From Trametes villosa (lineage: Eukaryota; Basidiomycota; Agaricomycetes; Polyporales; Polyporaceae), in assembly GCA_002964805.2 (NCBI GenBank), contig PUDQ02000056.1:310001-374000 (forward strand): DNA of 64,000 nt. Direction: 5' to 3'. Positions 23,501-36,400 of this stretch are shown here, in pieces. The notes under the pieces are model-generated. The model was not told where the DNA came from. It made no database searches and saw nothing but the letters and a program-made list of their open reading frames with translations. The position numbers and the translations under genes were made by a program. The first letter of the stretch is position 1; every line of letters starts with the position of its first letter.

Positions 23501-25022
23501 GCCTTTCCCATGTACGGCAACACGTGATGACGTCTGGCTGCTGTCATTTGTTCGCCGGCGAGCGCAGCGCGGTTTCGGACTGGCGGGTGACGGGGCGGCG
23601 CAGCAGAAGGTTCGAAGAGCTGTAGAACTGCCAGTGCCCTCGGTGAGTGATCCAGTCAACAGCCGCGGCCGCGTGCTCACACTCTAGCCCGGAAGAAGAA
23701 GTCGGGCGGGGTGCTATCCGCGGCGCGCTACTGCGGTCTTTCCATTCTTGACGTTCTGTGCAATCGCTCAACCACATCGCTTTCGGCCAGCGTCCCATTG
23801 GCGGGCTTGCAGGCAAGTGCTTATCGAGATGTGCACGGAGCCCCTGCTCACTTTCCACGCCGTGTCGTTTTTGTCGTCCAGGGCAGTCGGACGCTTGCAA
23901 TGCTCCACAACGGGCTCAGGTCTGCACCGCTATCTCTCAGAAGAGCGGGCGTTGCGGGATGTCCGACATGCCCGCGGGCCGGGTCCAGTGATGCCTGCTT
24001 TACGCCGAGTCATCGAGTGCCCGCCCATTCCTCCCACTCCACGAGGAGGTTAGCTATCCGCATACGATGCGGCTGAACCGAGTACGCTGACAGTGTGTGC
24101 CCAGTTTCCCCGTCCGCTCGAGGCGCCACGTTCCCTACCCATGGGAATGGCGTCGGTTCTGCGGTTTCCGCGCTATGTGCGTGACGGCGCGTGTCACGCC
24201 CCGTGCGTTTACTGTCCGTCAATCTCCGCCTGCGCTTGCGGCCAGGGCCCAGCCAGGGCAGGCGAGGCGAATACAACCACCGCTCCTTCCGCTCTTCCCC
24301 CTCGCACCCCCGCTGGGCTCGCGCAGGGGACGTCCCTCCGATCGGTGTCGAAGACACATCTGTCGGTTCAGCGAAGGGCACAGTATCGTCATCCCCGTCT
24401 CACGTTCCATTTACATTCGCTCAGACATGCTTTAGGTTAGCTGAGCGCGATAGCCGCTGCTTCCCCGGACGCCGGGGAGAGGGAACCGACTGGTGAAGGT
24501 ACACGAAGGCGCCTGGGAGTGACTCTGCCGAAGGAGAAATGCTCGGATCATGTCCTCTCCTCCCCCGTCCTGGTACCTGACGTCCCGACGAACCGTGTCA
24601 ACGAGCAAGGACAGCAGGTCCGGAGGCCTGGGTCCGGTGAGAAGCTGCCCTTCCTTCTGTGGGCGACGCATCGGTTTTGACCGACCGCGTTGTCAGAATC
24701 AGGCGCCGCTCGGCGAGGGACGCGGTGCGGCCGCGCGGGTGCCATCCAGCAGGACGTCCGCGCGTGGACAGCACCAAGAGATGGAACCGACTTGCGACGC
24801 TTCCGCTTCCGCGCGCGGCCGAGGGGGCTCGCCGACATGATCGCCCGCATTCCAAGCCCCCGCCCCGGTGCCTGCTCCATTCACTGGCTCGACTCGCTCT
24901 CTTATAGGCCCCTTCTTGCGAATGAAGGCCCGAGACGTCCTATCACCTAGGCCTGGGACAGCGTGCAGGTTCCCTCGCTCCGACACCTCGCCAGATCCGC
25001 GCGAGACCCTCCCCTGCCCGAC
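20550..25022. other. Gene-poor 4.5-kb stretch between divergent GT2-B and GH16-A
   Basis: The two ends carry the promoters of the divergent genes: a TATA-like element near 20671 on the minus strand, and a weak CTTATAGG near 24901 on the plus strand. Between them I find only short overlapping open frames without domains, the longest on the plus strand being 22143-22580 (145 codons). No RNA gene, transposon terminus or tandem array was noticed. Confidence 0.45.
20671..20676 (-). promoter_or_regulatory. TATA-like element of GT2 copy B
   Basis: The minus strand reads CCTTATAAGCCC about 122 bp upstream of the ATG at 20549. Position and sequence fit a TATA box, but this is inferred from sequence alone. 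Confidence 0.3.
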
Positions 25023-27045
25023 ATGTCTGGTCGCTCTCCCCCCTCGACAGCGAGCAGCTCCGCTGCCTCGTCCTCCGAGCAGCTCCCCGGGCCTCCCCCC
25101 ACGTCGATGGGCAGCAAGCGCGAGCGCCCGCTGCAGCCCCCGAAGCCGCTCTTCCAGCTAGGGCAGCCCCATCAGGGGATCGACAGCGCGGAGGACGTCC
25201 GCCGTGACCCGTTCCGCTCCCCGGACGTATCCGTGCCACCGACGCCACGAAGCGGTGTCAGCAACCCGTTCTCGCCTCCCGCGAGCGTCGTCAACTTCAG
25301 CGCGGACCACAACAACCTGCACCACAGCAGCGCGGCGAGCATCGCCTCCACCTCGTACTTCCCCGACCCGACGACGTCGCCCCCTGCGTCGCGTCCTCAT
25401 ACCGGTACGAGCCGCGTCTCCGTCCACTCCTCCCTGCGCAACTCCACTACGGACCTCCACATCCGCGAGGTCAATCGCGGCGTTCGCAGTCGCAAGAACT
25501 CCAATGCGCATGTCCGGAGCTCGTTCATGTCTCCGCCCGCCATGCCGCGGAGGGTGACGCTCATGGACCACGAAGCGAGCTCTACCGTGCTACAGGTGTC
25601 CGCGCGGACTGCTAAGCGGCAGCGTTCGAGCATGCTCACTGGGGAGATTGTCAAGCCCTGGGTGACGAACCAGGACGTCTACGAGCGGCTCTCCTACTGG
25701 GTCACGTACTTCGTCGCGATGCTCGGCGTTGCTGGCGCGATCATACGCGTGTACTTCTCGTACGTCCAGACGCCGACAGTCGGCAATCTCTGCCTCATCA
25801 TGGAGGATAACTTCGAGACGTTCGACACCAAATACACGTGGTACCATGAGGTGGACATGGGTGGATTCGGGTAAGCGTCGTGCCATGTCCCTTCGTGTAT
25901 CAATACTGAACACATTCCTAGCAATGGGGAGTTCGAGATGACGACCAACTCTCCCAACAACTCCTTCGTTCAAGACGGCAAGCTCTATCTCGTCCCCACC
26001 CTCACTTCAGACGTCATCGGCAAGCAGAACGTCCTCAACGGGTACACGTACAATATCACTGGTTGCACGGCGGTCAATACCACCACCGGGTGCGGCGCGG
26101 TGTCTAACCTCACCGCCGGCACTGTCATCAACCCCGTCATGAGCGCGCGCATCTCAACCAAGAACAGCCACCACATCCAGTACGGCCGCGTCGAAGTCAC
26201 TGCGAAGCTCCCCGTCGGCGACTGGATTGCGCCCTCCATCTGGATGCTGCCCGTGACGGAGACGTACGGCGCCTGGCCCGCGTCGGGGGAGATCGACATC
26301 ATGCAAGCGCGCGGGAACCCGCCCGAGTACCCGGCACAGTGAGTCCCCGCACTCTACACTCTATCGACAGTCTATCGAGCAGCTGCCCTTCGCGCCGCCG
26401 CTCGCCGATTGTGTTCGCGATCGCATGCTGATTGGCTGCTGTGTTTGTTTCTATTCCAGGGGCGTCGACTACGTCCGCGGCTCCCTCCAGTGGGGCCCGT
26501 TCACGTGGCTGAACGGCGTGAGCAAGACGTTCGGCTGGTGGACGAACCGGCGCAAGACGTTCGCGGACGGCTTCCACACGTACGCGCTCGAGTGGAGCCC
26601 GCAGTTCGTGCGGATCTACGTCGACTCGCGGCTCACGTACATGCTCACGCTCAAGTTCGACGAGCCGTTCTTCGACCGCGGCGACTTCCCGCCCATCGTG
26701 CAGAACGGGTCGCAGTTCATCGAGACGCCGAACCCCTGGGAACACGGCACGAAGAACGTGGCGCCGTTCGACCAGCCGTTCTATCTCATCATGGACGTCG
26801 CCGTCGGCGGCACGAATGGCTGGTTCCCCGACGGCGCCGGAGACAAGCCGTGGCTCGACCACTCTTTGAGTAAGTCCGGCTGCTTCTTCTCCGGAAGATC
26901 GAACCCGCGCGCTGACACTCTGACGCAAATAGCTGCAATGCGCGACTTCGCTGAGCGACAGGACACTTGGTACGCTACCTGGCCGAAGAACATCGAGGAC
27001 CGCGCGATGGTCGTCGACTCTGTCAAGATGTGGCAGAGATGCTGA
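25023..27045 (+). CDS. SKN1/KRE6-like GH16 membrane protein, copy A (catalytic Glu replaced by Gln)
   Basis: This is a type II membrane protein of the GH16 SKN1/KRE6 group, implicated in beta-1,6-glucan and cell-wall assembly. Exons are 25023-25870, 25922-26338, 26460-26869 and 26933-27045, giving 595 aa. A Ser/Pro-rich cytosolic region (1-220) precedes one membrane segment (about 223-247), then a lumenal concanavalin-like domain with several N-glycosylation sequons. The GH16 signature should be E-x-D-x-x-E; here it reads SGEIDIMQARG, so E406 (nucleophile) and D408 are kept but the acid/base position is Q411 (codon CAA, 26304-26306). Copy B, 4.5 kb downstream, has the intact Glu. The start is the first ATG in frame; the frame extends further 5' but without another ATG. 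It may be a non-catalytic paralog or carry transglycosylase-like or binding activity. Confidence 0.9.
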
Positions 27046-30000
27046 GCGCAGCGTGTCTCTGTATATCCCACCACCGCCTCCTACGGAAAACACGATACAG
27101 CCTTGCGACATATTGGCATCCTCTCATTCTCGCTGCTACCTCTCCCGCCTTCCAGCGACAGATGACGTTCCTTCCCCACTGCCTCATCTTGGACTTCCGC
27201 GAGCGGCTTCGCCTTCTGGTCAGCCTCCACAGACACCGGGCTGATCAGCAGCCCCGGGCCCCACTTTGCGATTATCGCCATTCACGCAGCGCATCTGTGT
27301 TTCATCCCTACGTAACCATACACATCGCCTCGACATCCTACTTTCGTCTCTTTCCTTTCTCGACCGCGCCTTCGCTTTTTCGGGTTCGACGTCGTCCCAC
27401 CGGCAGATATGTCACCGTCGCGTTCCTGTCCCGCGTACCACCCTCTCTTTCTCCGTCGGGGATTTGTCCACCCCTCCTTGCCTTCCTTGCGGTTTCAATG
27501 ATTTAGGTTATTCTTTGGGCTTAATTGCGCCGTCGTCGTCGACGCGGTATTATCATTTGCATAGGGGTCACTGCGTGTATCATTGCCGAAAAGCACTGCT
27601 ATAGACTGTATTATACCCGTGCCTCCTGCCTGCCGTCTCGTTACAGCTTCCCTCCAAGAGCGGTATGCGTATCGTAAGCGACGAGTGCTCCACGAGGACC
27701 CGGCGTTGTCCCCCTTGCGACGACGTGAGTCTACGGTGCCGCCTGTCACTAGCGGGCAGCACCTTCCCTGCACGGGATATGTTTTGGCGACGCTACATCA
27801 GCACGACATGCGGTTCGAACCATGCGGAAAATGCGCTCACGACATCGCCGCGCATGGATGACCAGTTGTTCCCTGGGTCCTTCAACGGGCCCGACAGGAG
27901 ACCACCGCAAATTGGCTGTCAGGCGTCAGCTCCGTCAACGGCTCGCCGGAGGTTTGAGTGCTCCTATCTACCCGCCCTCAATGTCGACAGCTGCAAGCGC
28001 ACCGCCTGCGTCGTTAACTCGGAGGAGGTGGCCGCCCTCGAGGCAGCGGCTGGCAGGCTCTAGGCCGGTGCGTGGTGGGCTTTGTGGCGGGGGCACCATC
28101 ATAGAACACACCACAGACAGGCCACGGCGGGCACGGAGGAGGCGGTGGCATGGGCGCAGCGTCCTTTCTAGCCCATAATCAGTATCCACGCCTGCTCTTC
28201 TAGGAACAGGAAATGCTTGCCTCCGGGGAGTCTACGCTGCACTTCACCGAAAAAAGGCTAGTACTGCGGTGAGCGGCCCGCCGGGGATCCAGATCTACAT
28301 GATGGGCCACGGCCCACGGGCGACTCCTGCCCTGTGCGCATCCTGACATACATCAAACCCAGCATGTAGCGGGCCTGCAATCTCCGCGAGCGTCCCCAGG
28401 CCGTTCCAGGACGATGGGCACGCGGAGATAAGGAGAGTGGTGGCAGACTCCGCGGCGGTGCGCCCTGGATCGCGCTCGCGTTAGCGTGCGTGCCCAGCGG
28501 TGCGGTGATGCCGCACGAGGCCGGGTCCGGCGGGCAAGGAGAACGGGGGCGCGCGCTGGGAACGGGCGTGTCAAGAACCTAGGGGCGTCCCTGGAGAGCA
28601 AAACGAGGCCGTGCGGGTGGCCTCGCGGTCCGCTGGGCGCGATCCTGGGTGCCGGCATCTGGCGTTGAGTTCAAATTCTGAGCGGTACCGTGGCTGCTGG
28701 CGGGAGTTCTGGCCATGCACCTCCCCTGAAAAGGTGTTGGTCGCGCTAATCACCATGAGCGCAATTTGAACGGTCCCACCACGCACCTATCCAGGGTCGG
28801 AGCGCCGAGCCTCCGGGGAAGAAGTGCGCGCGGGCTCACGAGGGAGGCTAATGCTTGTTCAGCGTGCCGGTGCGGGTGCACACTGGCGCATAGGCCGCTG
28901 CCGCCTTTCGTAACGAGGGCTTCGCCCGATCGGAGATAATCTGTGTGCGTCTTCAAGTGCGCGTGCAGTAGAAAACCCCTAAAGCAACAGAGGGACCATT
29001 GGCGGTATGTCCTAGGAAGACCGTTGGCATCTTCCTGGGTCCCCTGCGCAATATGCAATGAGCGCTCAAAGAGTATGATACGCCGTGCTCAGTATCGAAA
29101 TAAACATGTACCTTCGCATGATTGATGATGCAGAAAGCCTTGAAGCGTTGAACGTCTATAAAGGCAGAACTCGGCGTGTGACAGATTCTGTCTATCGAGA
29201 AAAGAGCTCGATACGTCCACCTTCGAACTGTGCGGAAGGAATGTCTAATACAGGAGAGACACCGTGTCAGCCGCAGCTGGATCCGTCAAAATAGAGGACC
29301 AATGACGAGCTTCTCACCAATCTTAAGCAGCTTTATCTCGGCCTCTTGAGCTGCCCCGGACGCCGACTCGATGGACGTCACGAGTTCCACGTCGACCACG
29401 CACATTCACTGGCGGAACCTCGAAAGGGGAGGCAAATTCTGCTCTTGCGCAAAGGCGGGCTCAAATTCTGAAAATATGGATTGGCGTTATAGCAGGGGCT
29501 TGTTTCTTGGGCTGTCATTGGACTCGCAGTGTAATAGTGGGTGCGGACAACTTCTCGCCGACCTACGGGACTCGAAGAACTGATGAAAAGCCTTTGTAAG
29601 TCATAAAAATTTCTTGACGTCTGGTTTAACTCTGTGTTAGTCACATATTCAGGTACCTCCTGAAAGAGTATAGCCTACCATCCTTCCGTCGCAACCTCCG
29701 GAGAGTAACCCGCGAAAGCAGCAAACAAACTGGCGGCCCCGCAAAAGCTTTCAAAATTCACGGTACCCATGCCGGTCCGATGATCCGCGGCAGCCCTTGC
29801 GGGCGTCTCGCAACAGGACGCGTGGTAGCGCCCACGAATTACTCTCAACCTTCGACCACCATCATGCACGACGCGTCGTGCGCTGCGTATGCTATCCCGT
29901 CTGACTGACAACAACCACCTTTTTTGACGTGCGACAATATATCCTTCCCATGCACCAAGCCATGAATCTCTGGCCGAGGTGAACGCGTCTCGACCCATCC

Positions 30001-31576
30001 GCGTCCTGCGCTAGGCATCCGAGTTCCAAACTCGGATGTTGTAAATGCCACGCGCTAGGAACGGGGTCCTCAAACGGTGAGCAGCTTTTACCCGCGCAAG
30101 TCCATGAACCTTGTAAATTTGTAGTCCGTCCGCGGGTCTCCGACGGAAAGGCACATCACGCCAACGACTGCTGCTATCAAGCTGCTCCGATCTTGAAATA
30201 ACCCTTGTGCTTGGGATCTTCTGGGACAACTGGGGAAACCTCGTTTCAGAAACTGTAGGATGACGACAACGCCACGCCGCTGGTTGGTTCTCATCTTCGG
30301 GAATTCTGCCCGCTTTGGCTGTTGTATGTCTGCTTCAGTTCGAGGACCCTCCCCGACGTCATCTTCTCATTCTTGTTCAGTTTACCCGAAGGGCCTCGGA
30401 CATGTTGTTTCTCCCATGGCGTACCGCCCTGGAAACTGTTCTGTCCTTCAAAGACCCCGGGCGTCTGACCTCGTTGTCTGGGTGCAACATCGGCCCAGCA
30501 ACGTCAAATTGACTGGTGTTACTTCTTCACCAGCACCTTGATGGTACGTGCAGGTTGCTCTAGGCCCGTGAAAATCTCTCAAGAAGCTGACCTCAACGCA
30601 GGTCCTCCAGCTGCCCCGCATGAGTCGTGTCGTCACTGTACCACGACAGCGAGATTCTTCTGTCTTCGCAAGGTTGATGTGCGCGTCCCAGCGCTTTTGT
30701 GCCCGTTGTGCCGAACGGCCTGTCACGGCGCCCGCACGCTCGTGGTAGCGCGTCAGGGCGGGCACTGGACTTCGGGTTGGGTCCTGAACAGGCGGTACGT
30801 AGCGTGCCGCTCACGCATATCGATTGATGGAATGACCGGCAGGCAGTCGGCGACCATATCATTTACCTGCTCCCGAGCGCCGCGCGATCGCGCCCAAGGA
30901 TTCCATCTCTCGTGTCGAGGCGGTGCGTGCAGCGCTTTGTGCGGTAGTGCGCGCAGCAGCGCAGTCTGAACAGACCCTCTCGACAGTCCCACTACTGCTT
31001 CGGGGAGCTACATCCGCTCCGGATGTCAGTGCATGCCATGATGTTACAGTGCCAGTTGCCGCATACCACGGTGCTGCACCGAGCACCCGTTGTACCACCG
31101 CCGTGCGTGTCATCGGCACGAAAGCTCTAGGGAACCAACGCGAGGACCTCATGCTTTGCCAGGAACCGGGAATAAGCAGCAGCATCAACTTGGCTACTTG
31201 CCTTCCAAAGCGGCGTGATTGCACCGGACAGGTGAGCTCATGCGGGATCTTTGGGCAGATCGTCAATACATATTGACAAAGTGACAGCATGTGAAGCGCT
31301 CTAGCGCCTAACTGGCGGCGTGTTCGAGATCCCACAACGCCGTCAGTTGGTGTTTGTCCCGAGGCGTCCGGCCGACATCGCCTTGACAGTATCGTGGCCC
31401 CTAACCATTCACAGATAATCTCGCCGTATCCTCGTGCGGCCGCCACAGATTACTGGGCGGCCCGCTCGAACTCATCTTCTTTCCGCCACGTTATTTATCA
31501 CGCCTGCCGCCTGCCGCCTGCCGCCTTCCGCAACTCGGCCACCCCTCCCCCAATCCCCCAGTCTGCCCCCTCCGCC
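27046..31576. other. Gene-poor 4.5-kb stretch between the GH16 genes
   Basis: No gene could be supported. A perfect 10-bp hairpin lies at 30016-30038 (listed separately). Open frames are short and overlapping, and none shows GH16 remnants or transposon domains. Just before 31577 there is an AT-rich GTTATTTATC (about 31490) that could serve as the core promoter of the second GH16 gene. Confidence 0.45.
30016..30038. repeat. Perfect 10-bp inverted repeat with 3-nt loop
   Basis: CATCCGAGTT at 30016-30025 and AACTCGGATG at 30029-30038 are exact reverse complements separated by CCA. The hairpin lies inside a pair of direct GCGCTAGG octamers at 30008-30015 and 30052-30059. It could be a small mobile-element remnant, a structured RNA or chance. 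Confidence 0.5.
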
Positions 31577-33435
31577 ATGCCTTCCTCCACACCGTCCTCT
31601 TCTCCAGAGTCGAGGCCGTCGACGTCTGGCAGCGACGGCCCCGCTCCGACGTTCTTCGTCCATGAGCAGCGCGACGCCTCGGATGGTGCCAGCGAGGTCA
31701 CCCGCGACCCGTTCACTACCCCCGAGCATTCTCTTCCGTCCACCCCCGCCCCCGCAAGCATCATCAGCTTCAGTGGAAGCGCTCTCTTCTCGGACCAGCC
31801 CGTATATCGCCGCCACGACAGCCGCGTATCCGTGCAGTCCGCGTTGCGCCAGGGCCCTACTGATATCCAAGAGAGGCCTCGGGGTGCGGACGGCAGCGCG
31901 GGTAGCTCAGCGTCATCTATCCGCTCCCCGGCGCGCAGCTCGTACATGCCCCCGCGCCGCCTCACTCGTTCTACCCTTCAAGAGTCGACGACCGCATCCC
32001 GGATATCCGTACCACCGCGCGCGAAGAGGACGATGCGCACGTCGATGCTCACCGGGGTGATCGAGAAACCGTGGCTATCCGAGAAGGACCGGGCGGCAAC
32101 GCTCTCCTACTGGCTCGTGTACTTCGTATCCTTCCTCGGCGTCGCCGCCGCGGCGGTTCGCTGCTACTTCTCGTACTCGCAGACGCTGCTGCTCGGGAAG
32201 ACCTGCCTCGTGATGGAAGACAACTTTGATACGTTCGACACGGACAACACCTGGGTGCGCGAAGTGAGCATGAGCGGCTTTGGGTACGTGTCTTCCTTCT
32301 CCGCGCCCCCCTTCCCGCGCGTCCCGCGCCATCGGACATCACTCGCTGACATCCGGCGCCGCGCAGCAACTCAGAGTTCGAAATGACCACCGCGTCGGAG
32401 AACAACTCCTTCGTGCGCGACGGGCGGCTCTACCTCGTGCCCACGCTCACCTCGGACGTGATCGGGTACAACAGCATCTTCAACGGGCACACGTTCAACC
32501 TCACCGGCTGCACGGACGTGAACGCGACGAGCTGCGGCGCGGTCTCGAACGAAACCCTCGGGACCGTGATCCCGCCCGTCATGAGCGCGCGCGTGCACTC
32601 GCGCCAGCCGTACTCCATCCGCTACGGCCGCGTCGAGATCTCTGCGAAGTTGCCGCGCGGCGACTGGCTGTGGCCCGCGCTCTGGATGCTCCCCGTAGAC
32701 GACGCGTACGGCGCGTGGCCGCGCTCGGGCGAGATCGACATCATGGAGGCGCGCGGGAACGGGCCCGAGTACCCCGCCCAGTGAGTCCCGCCTTCGCGGC
32801 GACAGTTTCCACGCCGCGAGCTTGTGTCTGACTTCCGCTTCTCTCCGTCAGGGGCGTCGATTACGTGCGCGGCTCGCTGAACTGGGGGCCGTTCCCGTGG
32901 CTGAACGGGGTGAGCAAGACGTTCGGCTGGTGGACGAACCGGCGGAAGACGTTCGCAGACGGCTTCCACACGTACGCGCTCGAGTGGAGCCCGCAGTTCG
33001 TGCGGATCTACGTCGACTCTCGGCTCACGTACATGCTCACGCTCAAGTTCGACGAGCCGTTCTTCCAGCGCGGCGGCTTCCCCGCCGTCGTGCAGAACGG
33101 GTCGCAGTTCATCGAGACGCCGAACCCCTGGGAGCACGGCACGCGGAACGTCGCGCCGTTCGACCAGCCGTTCTACCTGATCATGAACGTCGCGGTTGGT
33201 GGCACGAATGGATGGTTCCCGGATGGTGTTGGAGGAAAGCCGTGGCTGGACGGCTCGCTGAGTGAGTACCCTCATTGCCTCGGCGCAGCACCGTGTACGC
33301 ATGAGCTGACATGTATTCGAAGCTGCGATGCGGGAGTTCGCAAAGGCCCAGGACGACTGGTACGCGACCTGGCCGCAAAACGTCGAAGACCGGGCCCTCG
33401 TGATCGACTCGGTCAAGATGTGGGAGTTGTGCTGA
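31577..33435 (+). CDS. SKN1/KRE6-like GH16 membrane protein, copy B (intact catalytic motif)
   Basis: This has the same architecture as the gene at 25023-27045: a Ser/Pro-rich cytosolic N-terminus, one membrane segment near residues 175-200 and a lumenal GH16 domain. Exons are 31577-32283, 32367-32780, 32852-33261 and 33323-33435, giving 547 aa. Exons 3 and 4 are exactly as long as in copy A (410 and 113 nt), and introns are in the same positions and phases. The catalytic motif SGEIDIMEARG is complete (E358, D360, E363), so this copy is expected to act on beta-glucan or a related wall polymer. Long near-identical blocks with copy A run from VDYVRGS to the C-terminus. The ATG at 31577 gives an N-terminus comparable to copy A. 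Confidence 0.9.
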
Positions 33436-36400
33436 TCACCCGCAGGCACCCGCCTATCCGATCACGTTCTAGACCCGCCGTGTGTTTGTTCTCTGTCGGA
33501 CTCTGCTTGGGAGTGTGGGCTCGCTGAGTTATGTGTGCGTCCGTTGGTACTAGTACTTGCCCCCTGATCGAGATTTCCGTGGTAGCGTGGGTTTAATCAT
33601 TCGACCGGTTGTCATCATGTGCCGCTTCGACTTGCAATATATGAGTCTCTCCTTGAGCCGAATATGCCTCACGCTGCGGGCGTTCGCATTCAACTTTGAA
33701 GTATCTTTGCTGCAAGCTGGGTCACGCTGTTAGCCTCCGAGTGCGGGTTGGACGTCGGGACGCCACTGCACTCGCTCCCCGCGGACGGTAGACCTGTGAG
33801 AGATCCCGCTAACACAGTCAGCCTAATCTAAGAAGCAGATTGCAGTACAAACGTCACTCTGAACGGCCGCGGCCTTCGTGAGCGGCTCGTAAGACCGTGG
33901 CCCTGTTCCTAGCTCGGGTGCGTCATAATGATGTATTTCAATGCAAACCGACGCGTACTGACGCACCTGCTTCGTGTACCTGTTCCTGGCCCTCGACATC
34001 ACGCCGGTGCCTCATAGGCTGCATTTGCTGCTTGCGCGTGTTGTACAGCGGGCTTCGAAGGAGGCCCGGGGTAGAACACCGCGACAGCGGCGGGCCGGGC
34101 GGACTTGAGCTCGGTACCGCACCAACTCCGGATGTACGGCTGCTACCTTGGCGGGCTGCCGGAGCGGCCCTCAGATGCTACCGTGGCGGAGAAATATGGT
34201 ACGCTAGTATCAGGGTATCAAAGGGGAGATGTTAGTGACAAGTTGAACACTGAGTTCCGATTCGTGGAGACACTCAACGCAATGCTCATACGTTCAGCCT
34301 TCAAATCTTGCCGGGCAATGTGGCGAATAAATAACTGGCAGCTCGAGTATCGAGGCCGATAACGAGGCCTAGTAAGTACTGTACCACTGGAACGCCGCAC
34401 CAGGGTGACTTCTCATCAACCTTGATGCGGGAAAGAGCGTAGTAGTTACGATACGTACGCACTACCAGGCTGAAAAACCAACATTGGGCTGAGAATCATC
34501 AGTCGGTCAAAGTAGGCAGAGCGCGTCCAAGTGACGGGACGTGCGGGAGGGTTCTTGCAGTCCAAATGTGCATCGTACAAACTTTGAGGACGACTTCTGC
34601 ACACCTGCTGGCAATCAAAAATGCATCCGCCGGGAGTCGAACCCGGAGCTAGGCCATGGGAAGACCCAATGTTACCGCTACACCACGAATGCCTGAGAAA
34701 GCGGCTGGGCACAAGTATCTGATTGTAAGGCTCCTTTTCATTTGCTGCGAGTTCTTCCCTTTGATCGTCGGCTGCACGTTGCTCTCGTCCTCGACGAACT
34801 TGAGCCCAGTTTCCCTCGGAATGCCTATTGCTTTCCTGCCGGATTACTACGTCTTGTTTGACTGCAGAATGATCACTCAAGAAACAGTAGCAGCAGGGAC
34901 GTCTGTGAACGTCAGGTATGTCCGCCTCCTCCTCCTGCCAAAACGCATGGCTGATGTTGAGGGTAGCCCTTGCGGGGGCACCGCAGCTATATGCTATAAT
35001 GGCAACATTTACTCAGGCAACAATGATTTTCATTCAAGCATGTCCTCGCCCAGGATACGTAGCACGTCGTTTCGGTCAGTCACGGTACGTAGACGCAGAC
35101 GGTCGTCGGAGCACCTCTCCCAGCAGTCGAATATGGGGCTTGGCCGTGGTGTGAGACCCTCATTAATATTACTGCTATGAGTGTGCATTGCTTTGGCAAC
35201 GCTCCAAAGCATTCTCCGATCTCTGACTGTGCTTTCGCGACTACCATCGCGGCGATAGGTACCCTCAGCTGAAACACAGCGCAACGGAGATGGCTATATT
35301 ACTGGCTCTCTGTGTTACTCAAAGCATAAACGCTCTCTCCTCCGTAACACCGCACAGACAGCGAGGCGGAGAAATTAGGTTATCGCGCCTGGTGCAGCGC
35401 ACGATTGGCGCGCACAAGCCGCGCTGGTGAGTGCACTCCGCCCAACGATGCCCAATCTGACCACATCCCCAGCGATGCGCTCGACATGTGCATTTTGCGT
35501 CCCTGTCGCATTTCCGCACCCCAATCTCCGGTGCAAGATCCGCTCGTGCCTGTCGCGTCTTTTCCGGCGGTACCTCCGCTCAGAGACACCCACCGAGCAC
35601 GACGGGTCCCAATGCCCGGTGAGATACTTCCCTCGGTCTGAGTCCAGCGCTACGATTGGGCCGCAACGCATCGACAGACGTGATAGGTTCCGTCTGTCAA
35701 CTATGGACGCCTCCGGGCTAGTCGAGGTCGTTCGGGAATCGCTGCATGTATTCCGTGCACGGAGGAAGAGCGCTTCCATGCCAGGGCTTTGGACATACCA
35801 GCGCCTTCAACCCGAGGCTGTCTACGCCGAAACCCACTGCACATACGGAGTGCCGGCACATGTGGAGTGAGCGCAAACTTTCCTGCGGTCCTTTCGTCGT
35901 CCCTGACAGTCGTCCGAATGATCGCACACTTTCGGGCGGCAACTCCCCGCAACCTCTTCTAGACGAGCGACGTCGTTCTTTCAGGGACCACAACACTCCC
36001 TGTTCTATCATCCAGCCTCAGTATATGCGTTCCGGAGACACCGTACGGATTTCTAACTCTCAATTCAACGGCACCTAGCGATAGCGTGCCTGTACCAACA
36101 TGAAGCTCCGGTGCTTAGGCCGGAGTGGCTCACGCATCGTACGTCTGCTCACATTCCTCCTGTCCGCTGAGGCGAACAGATCAATATCGAAGTACACAAG
36201 TACGGCCCTGATTGTCACTGAGCCATGTGCGGCGGCGCCTCCTAGTGGCACGGAGTCCAATGCGAAATGGCCCCAGTGTCAGAGTCTAACGCCTCATAGT
36301 CGCGTAGCAGCATGCACATCGGCCACAAGCCGCTCAACCCGACCACATGGTCAGCGCAGTCCGGGGCTCCGCACACTCTACGCGTCTGGACCGGACAGTC

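Noticed and set aside
26299..27111. 270-codon minus-strand frame (and its counterpart at 32622-33449)
   Set aside because: Both are antisense shadows of the GH16 exon 3 coding region; their similarity to each other follows from the paralogous sense genes.
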